Positions 7,745-19,800 of a stretch of 51,472 nt of DNA are shown piece by piece; position 1 is the first letter of the stretch, and every line of letters begins with the position of its first letter. The stretch covers positions 1-51,472 of the forward strand of contig JBGTSJ010000033.1 in NCBI GenBank assembly GCA_041940305.1, read 5' to 3'. The notes beneath the pieces were generated by a model. The model worked only from the letters and a program-made list of their open reading frames with translations, was not told where the DNA came from and did no database searches. Origin of the DNA: JBGTSJ01 sp041940305. GTDB taxonomy: Bacteria; Planctomycetota; Planctomycetia; Planctomycetales; Planctomycetaceae. The position numbers and the translations under genes were made by a program.

Positions 7745-7770
7745 GCGCGACGCTTGGGTGAAGCTGAGGC

Positions 7771-8601
7771 TCATGCGTCTGCATCGAGCTTGCTCAACGT
7801 TGCACGGAGGTAGTCAATGCTCGCGCGCGCGATGTGCTCCGCGCCGGGTGAGTAGTCGAACACTTCGACCGAGACCCAGCCGTCGTAACCCGACGCGCGC
7901 AGCGCGCGCAGGATCGGAACGTAGTCGGTCTCTCCCATGCCCGGTCCGAGCAGGTTGCTGTCGTTGACATGGAAGTGGCGCGTGACGCGCCGGTAGCGAT
8001 CGATGAGCGCCGGGATCGGATCCGGCTCGCTGAGCATCGCCTTCACATCCTGGTGCAGCTGGAAGCGCGGGTGGCCGACCATGTCGATCAGCTCGGCGGC
8101 CTCCGCACAGGTGTTGACGAAGTTGGTCTCCTTCGGCGTGAGCGGCTCCATGCAGATGGTGACGCCCCGCTCCTCCAGTCTCGGCAGACACTGCCGGAAG
8201 ACCCCTGCCGCGAACGACATGGCCTGTTCACGTGAGACATTCTCTGTCAGATTTCGCTGGAGCGGCGAACCGAAGACCATGACGGATCCCCCCAGGTCCG
8301 CGCACAGGTCGCACAGATCGATCAGGTAAGCCGCCGTCCTCTCACGAATCCCCTCGTCGTCCGAAGTCAAATGCAGGCCGGAGGTTTTGGCCAGCAGCCA
8401 GTGCAGTCCGATCAGTTCGACGCCGCACCGTTCCGCCGTATTCCGCAGCTCCCGGCGACGCTCCGATGAGACGTCGCGGGGATGTGCGGCGAGCGTGAAC
8501 GGAGCGACTTCGAGCCCTGTGTATCCCGTCTCCGCGGCGAACCGGCATTGGCGTTCCCAGTCCCAGTTCTCGAACAGTTCCTGGCAGATGGCGAACTTCA
8601 T
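7771..8601 (-). CDS. Sugar phosphate isomerase/epimerase (TIM barrel, AP endonuclease 2 family)
   Basis: A 276-residue xylose-isomerase-like TIM barrel. Recognisable strands and metal-site regions in order are MKFAICQELFENWDWERQCR, GYTGLEVAPFTLA, VELIGLHWLLA, GGSVMVFGSPLQRN, VTICMEPLTPKETNFVNT, FQLHQDVKAM, RHFHVNDSN and GWVSVEVFDYSPG. The Glu of EPLTP, the His/Asp of QLHQD, the His of HFHVND and the Glu of VEVFD are the expected divalent-metal ligands. There is no signal peptide, so it is cytoplasmic. Planctomycetes carry many such paralogues and the substrate cannot be read from the sequence. It is isolated, with long gaps on both sides. Confidence 0.88.
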   Translation of the reverse strand: MKFAICQELFENWDWERQCRFAAETGYTGLEVAPFTLAAHPRDVSSERRRELRNTAERCGVELIGLHWLLAKTSGLHLTSDDEGIRERTAAYLIDLCDLCADLGGSVMVFGSPLQRNLTENVSREQAMSFAAGVFRQCLPRLEERGVTICMEPLTPKETNFVNTCAEAAELIDMVGHPRFQLHQDVKAMLSEPDPIPALIDRYRRVTRHFHVNDSNLLGPGMGETDYVPILRALRASGYDGWVSVEVFDYSPGAEHIARASIDYLRATLSKLDADA

Positions 8602-8999
8602 GGTGTTCCGTGGTGAGGAGTGAGTGGTGAGTGAGCCGACGTTTGATCCCGGCCTTCCGGCCTCCCGACCAGTGACCGACCCGCGACCTTAACGACTGTA
8701 ACAAGGATGACAGTCGCGCGGCAGTCGTTCGTGGCAGACAAGGGCGTTATGCCGGTTGTGATGGAGACTCCAAATTCGCATGGTCGATCCAGAGATTCGT
8801 TCCGATCCCGTCAGGCGCATGGAAGCGCGACTGCTGCTTCTGACGACGGCGCTACGCACTGGGAGAGTAATGCGCAGATAAGCTGGCGAAGCCTGCGGGC
8901 TTGGTTGAAGCAGGCTGACTTTTCCGGCCGACGAACAGATCAACGGGTCATTGCGACACCGGACCGTTGCCGTGGGGTTGATCTGAGAGGAATGAAGCC
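8602..8999. other. Gene-free stretch of 398 bases upstream of the YTV gene
   Basis: Short frames on both strands here show no recognisable protein. Just upstream of the isomerase ATG is a GTGAG-type microrepeat (8611-8635, on the minus strand CTCACT/CTCACC words). The remaining sequence presumably holds the promoter of the abundant-looking wall protein, but no clear -35/-10 pair was seen. Confidence 0.4.
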
Positions 9000-10367
9000 A
9001 TGAAACGCAAGATGTGGATCGCACTCTTCGCCACGTTGATATCGTGGCAGGGTGCCGGGCAAGCCGAGGCCGGCCTGTTCTGTGGAGCGGGCGGGTACGA
9101 CGACTGTCCGCCGAGTTGCTGCGCGCCGACAGGCGAATACTGTCAGGCGCGGGTCACGCACTGTCCGAGCTACCGGACGGTGATGGAGACCGTGTACGAA
9201 ACGGAAGAGTACTGCTGCCCGGAGACCGTCTACGACACGTGCGTCGAGAAGGTCCCGGTGACGTGCACCCGCACGGTGTACGACACCTGCTACCGCGACG
9301 AGTGCTACACCGTCTGCAAGCCGTGCTACACGACCTGCTACCGCGACGAGTGCTACACCGTCCGCAAGCCCTGCTATCAGACCTGCTACCGCACGGTCTG
9401 CTGCAAGGTCCGCAAGCCCTGCTACCAGACGTGCTACAAGGACGTGTGCTACACGGTGTGCAAGCCGTGCTACCAGACGTGCTACAAGGACGTGTGCTAC
9501 ACGGTCCGCAAGCCGTGCTACCAGACGTGCTACCGCGACGTCTGCTGCACCGAGTATCGCAACGAGTACCAGACGTGCTACCGCGACGTCTGCTACACGA
9601 CCTGCCGCCCGGTGACGGAAGTCCGCTGCGTCGAGGAGTGCGTCGGCGAGTGGAAGACGATCTGCGAGCAGGTTCCCGGCTGCGATCCGGGCGACCCGTG
9701 TGCCCCGATGGTAACCGACACCTGCGCCGCTCCGTGCGACGTCAGCTGCTGCCCGACGATTCACTGCCCCCGCACGGTGTGCCGGCAGGTGTACTGCCCG
9801 AAGATTGTCCAGCGTCAGGTCTGCTGCACCCGGTATGTGCAGGAAGTCAAGCACTGCCGCCAGCCGTACACCGTCTGCACCCGCGTGCCGTACACGGTGA
9901 CCAAGCGCGTGCCCTACACGACCTGCACCTGGACCTGCGAGACCTGCACCAAGCGGGTCCCGTACACCACCTGCACGATGGTCCGCGAGACGTGCACCAA
10001 GCGGGTTCCCTACACGACCTGCACCTGGGTTGAGGAGTGCGTGCAGAAGCAGGTGCCTTACACGACCTGCACCTGGACCTGCGAGACCCGCACGAAGCGA
10101 GTTCCGTATCAGGTCTGCACGATGACCACCCAGACCTGCACCCGCAAGGTGCCGTACTGCGTGCCCCGCCAGGTGTGCGAGACGACCTACGTCAGCCGCA
10201 CCAAGTGCGTGCCCCGCACGGTCATGGTCAAGAAGACCCGCTGCGTGCCCCGCGTGGTGTGCCGCCAGGTGCCCTGCTGCCCGGCGGACCCGTGCCCGAA
10301 CGCCTGCGTGCCGACGTGTGCGGCTCCCGCCCAGTGCGTGGCCCCGACCTGCGGCGTGCCGCAGTAA
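9000..10367 (+). CDS. Cysteine-rich YTV-repeat cell wall protein
   Basis: A 455-residue exported protein (signal peptide MKRKMWIALFATLISW, cleavage near AEA-GLFC) with 73 cysteines, about 16 percent. Two tandem arrays make up most of it. Seven 16-residue units of type C-Y-R/K-D-V/E-C-Y-T-V-C/R-K-P-C-Y-Q-T span about residues 97-208. Five 16-residue units of type K-R-V-P-Y-T-T-C-T-W-T-C-E-T-C-T span about residues 302-381. The ends are further Cys-Pro-rich sequence. YTV-domain proteins are a planctomycete family linked to their proteinaceous, disulfide-rich cell walls. A structural, disulfide-cross-linked wall role is therefore likely. GAGAGGA lies about 9 bases before the ATG. It is followed by tandem small hairpins and a strong terminator, so it is monocistronic. 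Confidence 0.92.
   Translation: MKRKMWIALFATLISWQGAGQAEAGLFCGAGGYDDCPPSCCAPTGEYCQARVTHCPSYRTVMETVYETEEYCCPETVYDTCVEKVPVTCTRTVYDTCYRDECYTVCKPCYTTCYRDECYTVRKPCYQTCYRTVCCKVRKPCYQTCYKDVCYTVCKPCYQTCYKDVCYTVRKPCYQTCYRDVCCTEYRNEYQTCYRDVCYTTCRPVTEVRCVEECVGEWKTICEQVPGCDPGDPCAPMVTDTCAAPCDVSCCPTIHCPRTVCRQVYCPKIVQRQVCCTRYVQEVKHCRQPYTVCTRVPYTVTKRVPYTTCTWTCETCTKRVPYTTCTMVRETCTKRVPYTTCTWVEECVQKQVPYTTCTWTCETRTKRVPYQVCTMTTQTCTRKVPYCVPRQVCETTYVSRTKCVPRTVMVKKTRCVPRVVCRQVPCCPADPCPNACVPTCAAPAQCVAPTCGVPQ
9288..9623 (+). repeat. Seven 48-base in-frame tandem repeats inside the YTV gene
   Basis: TGC-TAC codons recur exactly every 48 bases from 9288. Each unit encodes a 16-residue Cys/Tyr-rich block. The central units are nearly identical at DNA level, which suggests recent expansion or gene conversion. 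Confidence 0.85.
9903..10142 (+). repeat. Five 48-base in-frame tandem repeats, second type, inside the YTV gene
   Basis: Units start with AAG-CGN-GTN-CCN-TAC and recur every 48 bases from 9903, encoding K-R-V-P-Y-T-T-C blocks. The unit length equals that of the first array although the residue pattern differs. Confidence 0.8.
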
Positions 10368-10375
10368 GCGAATGA

Positions 10376-10434
10376 CCGGCATGACGCCGGAGCGACCCGC
10401 CGCATGACGCGGCGACGAGGCGGCAGGACGCCGC
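10376..10434 (+). repeat. Three tandem mini-hairpins with a shared loop in the YTV 3' region
   Basis: Just after the stop codon come three GC stems, each closing a 5-base loop: 10376-10390 (CCGGC-ATGAC-GCCGG), 10398-10414 (CGCCGC-ATGAC-GCGGCG) and 10420-10434 (GCGGC-AGGAC-GCCGC). Loop sequence and stem length are conserved while the stem bases vary, which suggests structural selection. No known RNA family was recognised. Confidence 0.55.
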
Positions 10435-10462
10435 AAACAGGAGGTTGGCTTCACCTCTCACG

Positions 10463-10492
10463 AGAGCCGGTCCACGATGGACCGGCTCTTTT
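10463..10492 (+). terminator. Strong intrinsic terminator of the YTV gene
   Basis: AGAGCCGGTCCA / TGGACCGGCTCT forms a 12-bp perfect stem with a 3-base loop, followed by TTT-GATTTT. It lies 96 bases past the stop. It also sits between convergent genes but the U tract is on the plus strand. Confidence 0.85.
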
Positions 10493-10536
10493 GATTTTGG
10501 ATTTGCGATTTTGGATTGGGCGTCGTGAGCAGCGAC

Positions 10537-11598
10537 TCAGGACCGCTCACGCGTCTCGTACGTCCGCTGCTCGCCATCCGGGCCAATCTGCACGGTGTAG
10601 CTCTTCCCGTCCGGGGCGACGCTGGCCTTCACCCACACGCCCTCGCAGCTCTCCGTCGGCTCGCTGTTGGCGATGAACTCCGCCGGGGTCTGCTCGTCCT
10701 CCGCCAGCGCGACGTTGCGATGCAGCTGGTACAGGGCCTCCAGCGACTCGACTTCACGCAGCGTGGCGATCGTCTGCGGGTGGCCCCCCTTGGTCGGGCC
10801 GTTGCACATCACGGCGACCACCGGATCGATGGCCAGCACCAGCGCCGGGTTGTTGCTGTTGGGCAGCCCGTGATGCGTCACCATGAACAGGTCGACCGTC
10901 CCCAGCGGGTTGTTCGGCGTGACCAGCTGAGCCTCAACGTTCCAGGTGAGGTCGCCGCAGCAGAGGAATCTGAACTCACCGAACTGCAGCAGGACGCTCA
11001 GGCTGGCGGCGTTGTCGCTCGGGTCCTCCGGCTGCGGCTGGTGGCGATCGGCGAACCGGTTGGGAGCGCCGGTGTTGGGGATCACTTCGCGACTGGCGGT
11101 AACGACCTGGATTGAGAGCGGCGTCCGAGGCGAACTGAGTACGAATTCGTCGCCGGCCCTGAGCTTCGTCGAAGCGTTCTGGCTCGCCCGGCGATAGTCG
11201 GCAATGCGGGTCTCAAAGTCCTTGTCCTCCTCCAGGGCGTCCGGAATCCCGCGGTCATAGAAGTTGCGAATCCGAATCTCCGCCGCGAGCGAGGCGTGAT
11301 TGCCGTAGTGGTCGAGATGCCAATGCGTCACCGCCGCATGGTCGATGTGATCAAGCCCGGCGACGTTGCGCACGACGTCGAGAATCCGGTCCCGGTCCCG
11401 TCCGCCGAAGTCAGGGTAGCCTGAATCAATCAGGATCGACTCCCCGGCCGGAGTGACGATCAGCGTCGCAGCGCCCCCTTCGACATCGATGAAGTAAATG
11501 TCGAGCCGCTGGTCCTCGGCGCCGGCATGAGCGCGGGGTGCGACGACTGTTAATAGGGAAAGGCCGACGGCGACAACGATCGCAGAGATTCGCAGCAT
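10537..11598 (-). CDS. Exported metallo-beta-lactamase-fold hydrolase (ComEC-type)
   Basis: A 353-residue protein with a signal peptide (MLRISAIVVAVGLSLLTVV, cleavage near AHA-GAEDQ). The MBL core has LDIYFIDVEGGAATLIV, SILIDSGYPDF, the metal motif THWHLDH (His92, His94, Asp96, His97), FLCCGDLTWNVE and VTHHGLPNS. This order resembles the hydrolase part of ComEC/Rec2 rather than true beta-lactamases. Unlike ComEC it has no membrane barrel. Substrate unknown; phosphodiester hydrolysis outside the cytoplasm is a reasonable guess. The frame extends upstream to 11787, but the ATG at 11598 has GGAG 7 bases before it and begins the signal peptide. Confidence 0.85.
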   Translation of the reverse strand: MLRISAIVVAVGLSLLTVVAPRAHAGAEDQRLDIYFIDVEGGAATLIVTPAGESILIDSGYPDFGGRDRDRILDVVRNVAGLDHIDHAAVTHWHLDHYGNHASLAAEIRIRNFYDRGIPDALEEDKDFETRIADYRRASQNASTKLRAGDEFVLSSPRTPLSIQVVTASREVIPNTGAPNRFADRHQPQPEDPSDNAASLSVLLQFGEFRFLCCGDLTWNVEAQLVTPNNPLGTVDLFMVTHHGLPNSNNPALVLAIDPVVAVMCNGPTKGGHPQTIATLREVESLEALYQLHRNVALAEDEQTPAEFIANSEPTESCEGVWVKASVAPDGKSYTVQIGPDGEQRTYETRERS

Positions 11599-11754
11599 GG
11601 GATGGCTCCAGAGCACGAGCGAAAGGTTCGCAGCCAGCATACCGGGGGCGAGTGAGGGATCAAACGGTGTGCTACCTCCGGACTCTGAGGCGAATCCGAG
11701 TTGCTGAGACAGTGGACTTGGAACTCCAAGCCGCCGCGGTTTAGCATCAGCGGG

Positions 11755-12633
11755 ATGTCTGATGCAGCCCCCCAGCCTGACGTGCAATCGGCGCCGGATA
11801 CTTTCCGCCGCGTCGGAATCATCGGCGTGGGATTGATCGGCGGCTCGATCGCCGCGGCGCTTAAACAGCGGGATGCCGGATGCCGAATCGTCGGGATTGG
11901 ACGCAACCAGTCACGACTCGAGGCAGCCCGCGCCGCCGGAGTGATTGACGAGGCCGCCACCGATTCTGCAGCCCTGAACCAATGCGATCTGGTCGTCGTA
12001 TGTACGCCAGTGGACCGCATCATCGAGGACGTCCGATCGGCGGCGCAGCATCTCAGGAGCGGAGCACTGGTCACGGACGCCGGCAGCGTCAAGGAGCGAA
12101 TCTGCCATGGGCTGCGGACGGGATTGCCGGACGGCGTGCGGTTCGTGGGATCACATCCGCTGGCGGGGTCGGAGAAGAACGGATGGGAACACAGCGACGC
12201 GGACCTGTTTCGGGACCGGGTCTGCGTCGTGACACCGGATGACTCGACCGCGCCCGATGCGTGCGAGCAGGTCACAGCGCTCTGGCAGCGGCTGGGAATG
12301 CGCGTGCTGCTGATGTCCCCCGCAGAGCACGACCGGGCGCTGGCCGCGACCAGTCACGTCCCGCACGTCGCGGCTGCAGCCGTCGCCTCGCTGCTCACCG
12401 GGGAACTGCACGACCTGGCGTCCACCGGCTTTCGCGACACGACACGGATCGCCGCCGGCGACCCCGATCTCTGGACGGCGATCCTGCTCGAAAACGCGGA
12501 GTCCGTCGGCTTGCGGCTGAGCGAACTGGGCCAGCGGCTGTCCGAGTTCCGCGCGGCGATCGAAGCCGGCAATAGTGAGCAGCTACGCCGGCTGCTCCAA
12601 ACGGCCAAAGAGCAGCGCGATCAGCTGCCGTGA
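11755..12633 (+). CDS. tyrA: Prephenate dehydrogenase
   Basis: A 292-residue NAD(P)-dependent dehydrogenase of tyrosine biosynthesis, converting prephenate to 4-hydroxyphenylpyruvate (or arogenate to tyrosine). The Rossmann motif is RVGIIGVGLIGGSIAAALK. Further signatures are DLVVVCTPVDRI, VTDAGSVKERI and RFVGSHPLAGSEKNGWEHSD, with the active-site His in SHPLAG. A C-terminal helical domain contains ATSHVPHVAAAAVAS and STGFRDTTRIAAGDPDLWTAI. The ATG at 11755 (MSDAAPQPDV) is preferred; a longer in-frame start at 11701 lacks support. No ACT or chorismate mutase domain is fused. It is followed immediately by a toxin remnant and purL. Confidence 0.93.
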   Translation: MSDAAPQPDVQSAPDTFRRVGIIGVGLIGGSIAAALKQRDAGCRIVGIGRNQSRLEAARAAGVIDEAATDSAALNQCDLVVVCTPVDRIIEDVRSAAQHLRSGALVTDAGSVKERICHGLRTGLPDGVRFVGSHPLAGSEKNGWEHSDADLFRDRVCVVTPDDSTAPDACEQVTALWQRLGMRVLLMSPAEHDRALAATSHVPHVAAAAVASLLTGELHDLASTGFRDTTRIAAGDPDLWTAILLENAESVGLRLSELGQRLSEFRAAIEAGNSEQLRRLLQTAKEQRDQLP

Positions 12634-12787
12634 CGTCGCCGAAGAAGACCTGGGGCTCGATCTGCGCAGCTTTTCATTCCGGCGGAACTACGTCGTGATC
12701 TACCGTCCGCTCGCCGACGGCATCGATGTGCTGCGGGTCTTTCACACCGCACGCGACTACGGGAGGCTGTTCCACGCGGGTGAATGA
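12628..12787 (+). pseudogene. ParE/RelE-family toxin remnant (C-terminal half)
   Basis: A frame overlapping the last bases of tyrA encodes RDVAEEDLGLDLRSFSF followed by RRNYVVIYRPLADGIDVLRV and FHTARDYGRLF, then a stop. This matches the C-terminal half of ParE-type plasmid stabilisation toxins (L-R-S-F-x-V-x-x-Y-x-I-F-Y-R-x-x-x-D-G-I-x-V-x-R-V-x-H-x-A-R-D). The N-terminal half is missing: homology begins just where tyrA ends. No antitoxin gene is adjacent. An ATG at 12575 in the same frame would give a 70-residue product with an unrelated head. It is most simply the relic of a toxin-antitoxin locus truncated by deletion. Confidence 0.7.
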
Positions 12788-12811
12788 GCACGGCGACCCG
12801 TCGGCCCACCC

Positions 12812-12840
12812 TTCGTTCCCTGCGCGTCCTTCTGTAAAAT
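12812..12840 (+). promoter_or_regulatory. Possible promoter for purL
   Basis: TTCGTT (12812-12817), a 17-base spacer and TAAAAT (12835-12840) lie 40 bases before the purL ATG. Only the -10 is convincing. Confidence 0.3.
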
Positions 12841-12880
12841 CCCCCCGTCAAGGGGTCGTCAGCACGAAGGATGGCAGCGC

Positions 12881-15806
<2,926 letters not shown>

Positions 15807-15811
<5 letters not shown>

Positions 15812-15837
15812 CGACACATCATTGATGCGTCGCGAAC
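15807..15837. repeat. Second copy of the purL palindromic element, spanning the purL stop
   Basis: Aligned without gaps to 14671-14701 it matches at 25 of 31 positions, including the TTAGCGAC and GATGCGTCGC arms. Its TAG supplies the purL stop codon (15809-15811). It lies in the short purL to phosphatase spacer and may act as a transcript hairpin. Confidence 0.7.
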
Positions 15838-15853
15838 CAGGGACATTGACGCG

Positions 15854-16630
15854 ATGAGTATTGCCATCGATGAATTACGAATGGTCGCGATCAAGGCCGC
15901 ACGGATCGGCGGCGGCCTGCTGCAGGAGTGGCGGCCGAAATTCACGGCCCGGCTGAAGAACCCGAAAGATCTCGTCACGGAGGCGGATGTCGCCTCGCAG
16001 CAGGCGATCCACCGGCACATCGTCGATCGCTATCCGGACCACTCGTTTCTCGGCGAAGAGGGACTGAGTCATCGCACCTCTTCTCCGTATCGGTGGATCA
16101 TCGATCCGCTCGACGGCACGTCGAATTACGTGCATGGGTTTCCATATTACGCGGTGTCCGTCGGGGTCGAGTGCGACGGCGAACTGGCGGCGGGGGCCAT
16201 CTATGATCCGAACCGGGACGAGATGTTCAGCGCGGCCCGGGGCCAGGGCGCCGCGTGCAACGATGAGCCGCTGTCGGTCTCCGCGGCCGATGATCTGGGG
16301 CAGGCCCTCTGCATGGCGTCGCTGCCGATGCTGACGACGCGCGAGCATCCGGCAGTGCAGCGATTCCTACGGGTGCTGGAGGCAGCACAACACGTACAGC
16401 GGACGGGATCGGCCGCGCTGAACCTCTGCGGAGTGGCGGCCGGGCGCGTGGACGCATTCTGGTCGACGAGCCTGAAGCCCTGGGACATGGCGGCGGGCGC
16501 GCTGATCGTCAGAGAGGCCGGCGGCCGCGTGACAAAATCGGACGGAAGCGCGTTCGACGTCAACACGTCCGACCTGCTGGCCAGCAACGGCCGCGGTCTG
16601 CACGACACTCTGGCAGCCCTTTTGCAGTGA
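15854..16630 (+). CDS. Inositol-1-monophosphatase family protein
   Basis: A 258-residue Mg2+-dependent, lithium-sensitive-type phosphatase. Family motifs are DLVTEADVASQ, SFLGEEG (Glu metal ligands), the signature WIIDPLDGTSNYVHGFP, and SLKPWDMAAGALIVREAGG near the C-terminus. It lacks a signal peptide. The substrate may be inositol phosphate, histidinol phosphate or another sugar phosphate; SuhB-like proteins cannot be told apart from sequence alone. It follows purL closely on the same strand, so it is probably co-transcribed through or beyond the palindromic element. Confidence 0.9.
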   Translation: MSIAIDELRMVAIKAARIGGGLLQEWRPKFTARLKNPKDLVTEADVASQQAIHRHIVDRYPDHSFLGEEGLSHRTSSPYRWIIDPLDGTSNYVHGFPYYAVSVGVECDGELAAGAIYDPNRDEMFSAARGQGAACNDEPLSVSAADDLGQALCMASLPMLTTREHPAVQRFLRVLEAAQHVQRTGSAALNLCGVAAGRVDAFWSTSLKPWDMAAGALIVREAGGRVTKSDGSAFDVNTSDLLASNGRGLHDTLAALLQ

Positions 16631-16888
16631 TTCGGCCTCCAAGTGGTGCGCGTGACGATTCCGGAGAGATCGTGAAAACTCTCCGCCGTCGGGATTGCTT
16701 CTTTCTCGGCTCCTGCGAGGGAGATATGATGCAGCAGCGAGGGAGGCGGCCGATTCTGACGTGTGGTTCCGCACTGGCGCCTGCCGTGGCCGTGTTGCGT
16801 TTCGGCAACATGGCGTGACCGACTGGTTCGCTTGAGACAACACAGGTCGCCCACGGAATCGACTCTGAGAAAGAAGGGGCTCAATTCA

Positions 16889-19800
16889 GTGGGCCGCAGG
16901 CACTCCATCCCGCTGGCATTTCCGTTTCTGTGCGGAATCCTTTGCGCGCCTCTGTTCGCGCAGCCTGCGCCCGATTCGGATTCAGTGCCGGCAATGACCG
17001 AGGTTGCGTCCGAGCGCAATCAATCCGACTCCGCGTCTCCACTTCTTTCCCTCGGCGATATCGTCTACGTGCAACGGGACGGACGCTGGGTGCCGGTGCC
17101 TGCTGAGGAAGTCTTCCCCGCTGACGCGGCGCAGTCCATTCCGGATCCCGAGCGCGAGCCGCCCACAGTGTACATCTCCTCGCTGTCGCTGGATGGGGAA
17201 GTTGCCGGCGATTTCGCCGAGTTAACGGCCGATATTGGCATCGAAGTGACCAGGGATCAGCAATGGCAGGAGGTGGCCTTAGGGCTGCAGCAGGCCCATG
17301 TCTATGAGCCGAGCTATGACGGCCCTGGGGACGCCGTACCCGCTCCGGGCCTGCCGCCGGAGGAGGGGGTCCATTGGCTCGTCCGCGGCAAAGGCTCCCA
17401 CCGGCTGCAGCTGCGTTTTCGATTGCCAATCAAGTCCACTCCGGCCGGCGAACAATTGCAGTTGACGCTGCCCAGGCTCCCATCGGGATTCTATGCGCGC
17501 GCCGTTCTCAGGATTCCTGCGAATAACGCCGTGCTGCGCGGACCGGGCGAAGGAGTGGAGGTCCGCCGGCGCGAACTGGAAGGGGGATGGACCGAGTTCG
17601 ACTGCGACGTCAAAGACGCTCGCTGGGATCTGAGCTGGCGAAATCACGTCGATGAGCAGCCGATCGTCTCTCAGACGTCCTACATGCGGCTGGGACGGAT
17701 CGACGGAGAACTGCGGCTGCAGATTCGACATCAGTGCGACGTCAGCCGGGGAAGCCTGTCGGAATTGAACGTGCGACTGCCGACGGGGTTCACGCTGCGG
17801 GACGTGCAACGAGGGCTGCAGGGAGACCGCCTGATGTGGTCCCCGATCGACAACCGGGAAGGTTGGGTTCGTGTTTTGTTGAGTCCGCCGGCCGAGATCG
17901 AGGAATCGCTGGAGTTGAACTGGCGCTTGTCTCGTCCTTTCCCCACGGAAGGCGGACTGATCCAGCTTGACGGTTTGGAATTGGAGGGGGCCGGTCCGCA
18001 CATCGGCACGATTGTGCTCGAATCGGTCGACGGCTATTCGCTGTCTCCTCCGACCGGAGGTTCGCAGGGAGTGTACCAGACGAGTACCACGGAGCCGCGG
18101 ACCGGAGGAGGCCCAGCCGTACTGAGGGCCTTTGAATTCCAGGCCCTGCCATTCCTGCTCGAGTTTGAGATAGCGCCCATACCGCCGCGCGTCTCCGCTA
18201 CGGCTCACAACTACCTGTGGCTGGGGCTGGAACAGGACCAACTGCATGTCTGGACGGAACTGACCGTCGAGTCCGGACAATTGGGAGAGGTCGTCTGGGA
18301 TTGGCCCGGCTGGAGCGCGGCAGGATGGGCGCCGGCTTCGACGCTGGTCGATGTGGCGATCGTAACCGGCGACGCGACGGAGATCGTCCGCGGAACAATC
18401 GGGGCGCCCCCTGACGATGAAGAGCAGGATCAGATTCGCCTGTCGCTGTCCCGGCCCTGTTCGGGACGTATGCGAGTGCTGCTGACCCTGAATCGACTGC
18501 CCCCCCCGGACGGGACCGACTTGGAGTTTTTTGCAGTGCGTCCTGCAGCGGAGTATTCCGGCCGGACCGGCACTCTGAGCATTGCGGGGGAGCGACAGCT
18601 GGAGATTAAGACGGCGGCGGAAGCCCCTTTGACCCCGGCGACCGAGACGCCTGTCCGGCCCGCCGGAGTACCGGCGACATTCTCGGGGGCCGCTGCGCAG
18701 GTCTACGTCCTGAACGCAGGCGTGGCGCCGCTTCGACTGAGCCGCGTCGAGCACGCTCGCACGATTCGTGCATCGGCGCTGGTGACGGTGACCGAGATCT
18801 CCCGACGATCGATCAGAGTGCTGCAGGAGATCGACTACCAGGTGCAGTACGGCGAGATCGCATCGCTGCTGTTGCAGCTTCCCGACGTCCTGCTGGAGCA
18901 GGTTCCCGCATCAGGCGAGGGAGCGGGGAACTCGTTCCAGGATGTGGGCGTCGAGTTCCGCCTGAGTGACGGAACTCCATTGCGGGCCGAACGGACGGAA
19001 AAACAGGTGCGCCTGCAACTGCCGCTGCCGGCGCATGACGAATTCCGGGTGATTGTGGATTTCGTGCTACCACTCCCGGCCATCAACGACGGTCGCGGGC
19101 AGAACGTCGAATTGCCGTTCGTGCGCTCGCTGGACGCGGAATTCTCAGCCACGCTGCTCCGAATCGAAAGCCCGGAAACCTTGCGGTTGGCGCAGGATCA
19201 ATCCGGATGGCAGTTCCGGGACACACGATCCGGAATTCCGGCATGGATCACGGCCGAACATCCGGAACGCGCGATCCTGCGTCTCGACGAGTCATTGCTG
19301 CGTGCCCCCCAACAGTTCACGGTGGATACGGCGTTTGTGCGGACGTGGCTCGACGATGCGGGTGAATCGCGGACTGAAGCCGAATACGTCATCCGCAAAG
19401 CGCCCGGCCGCATACTCATCCGTTTGCCGGAGGCGGCGACCAATGTTGAATTTCGATGGAACGGAGTTCCGCTGGACAGCGGCTCCGGCGTGCGGAGCTT
19501 TGCCGATCAGCCTGGCTCATTCATTATCGAGCATACCGCGTCTGTGGGGAACGGAGGACCGGATCGACTCATGCTGCGCTATCGCCGTCCAGGCGGCCGC
19601 GCGCTGAGCATTCTGGCGAACACCCGGATCCAGTTCCCTGAGTTCGTCGACTCGGTCGCCGTCACCGAAACGATGTTCGAAGTTGTGCTGCCGCCCGACC
19701 AACAGCTGTCCGATCCGCCGTCGGGATTCGTTCCGCAATACGCATGGGAACGGCAGAACGTCATCTGGATGAGGAAATCGACCGCGGACTACCGCGCCCG

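Larger units (their letters stand above)
7379..7770. other. Gene-free stretch of 392 bases, AT-rich island followed by dyad-rich GC tract
   Basis: No frame here looks coding. From about 7505 to 7560 the minus strand carries a cluster of ATCAAY/TCAATCA words in an AT-rich island, upstream of the 23-codon gene, which could be its regulatory region. Around 7598-7633 there are close dyads: GCATGT/ACATGC flanking the palindrome AAATCGATTT, then ATGCA-ag-TGCAT. From 7663 to 7760 the sequence is CpG-rich, with a 14-base palindrome at 7675-7688 and a hairpin at 7724-7744. Confidence 0.5.

Noticed and set aside
9288..10142. Regularly spaced 48-base repeats that could suggest a CRISPR array
   Set aside because: The repeats are contiguous, in frame and translated; there are no spacers and no cas genes.
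8940..10454. A 504-residue minus-strand frame opposite the YTV gene
   Set aside because: Its Ala/His/Arg/Leu repeat composition is the mirror of the plus-strand 48-base repeats; there is no SD or family match.
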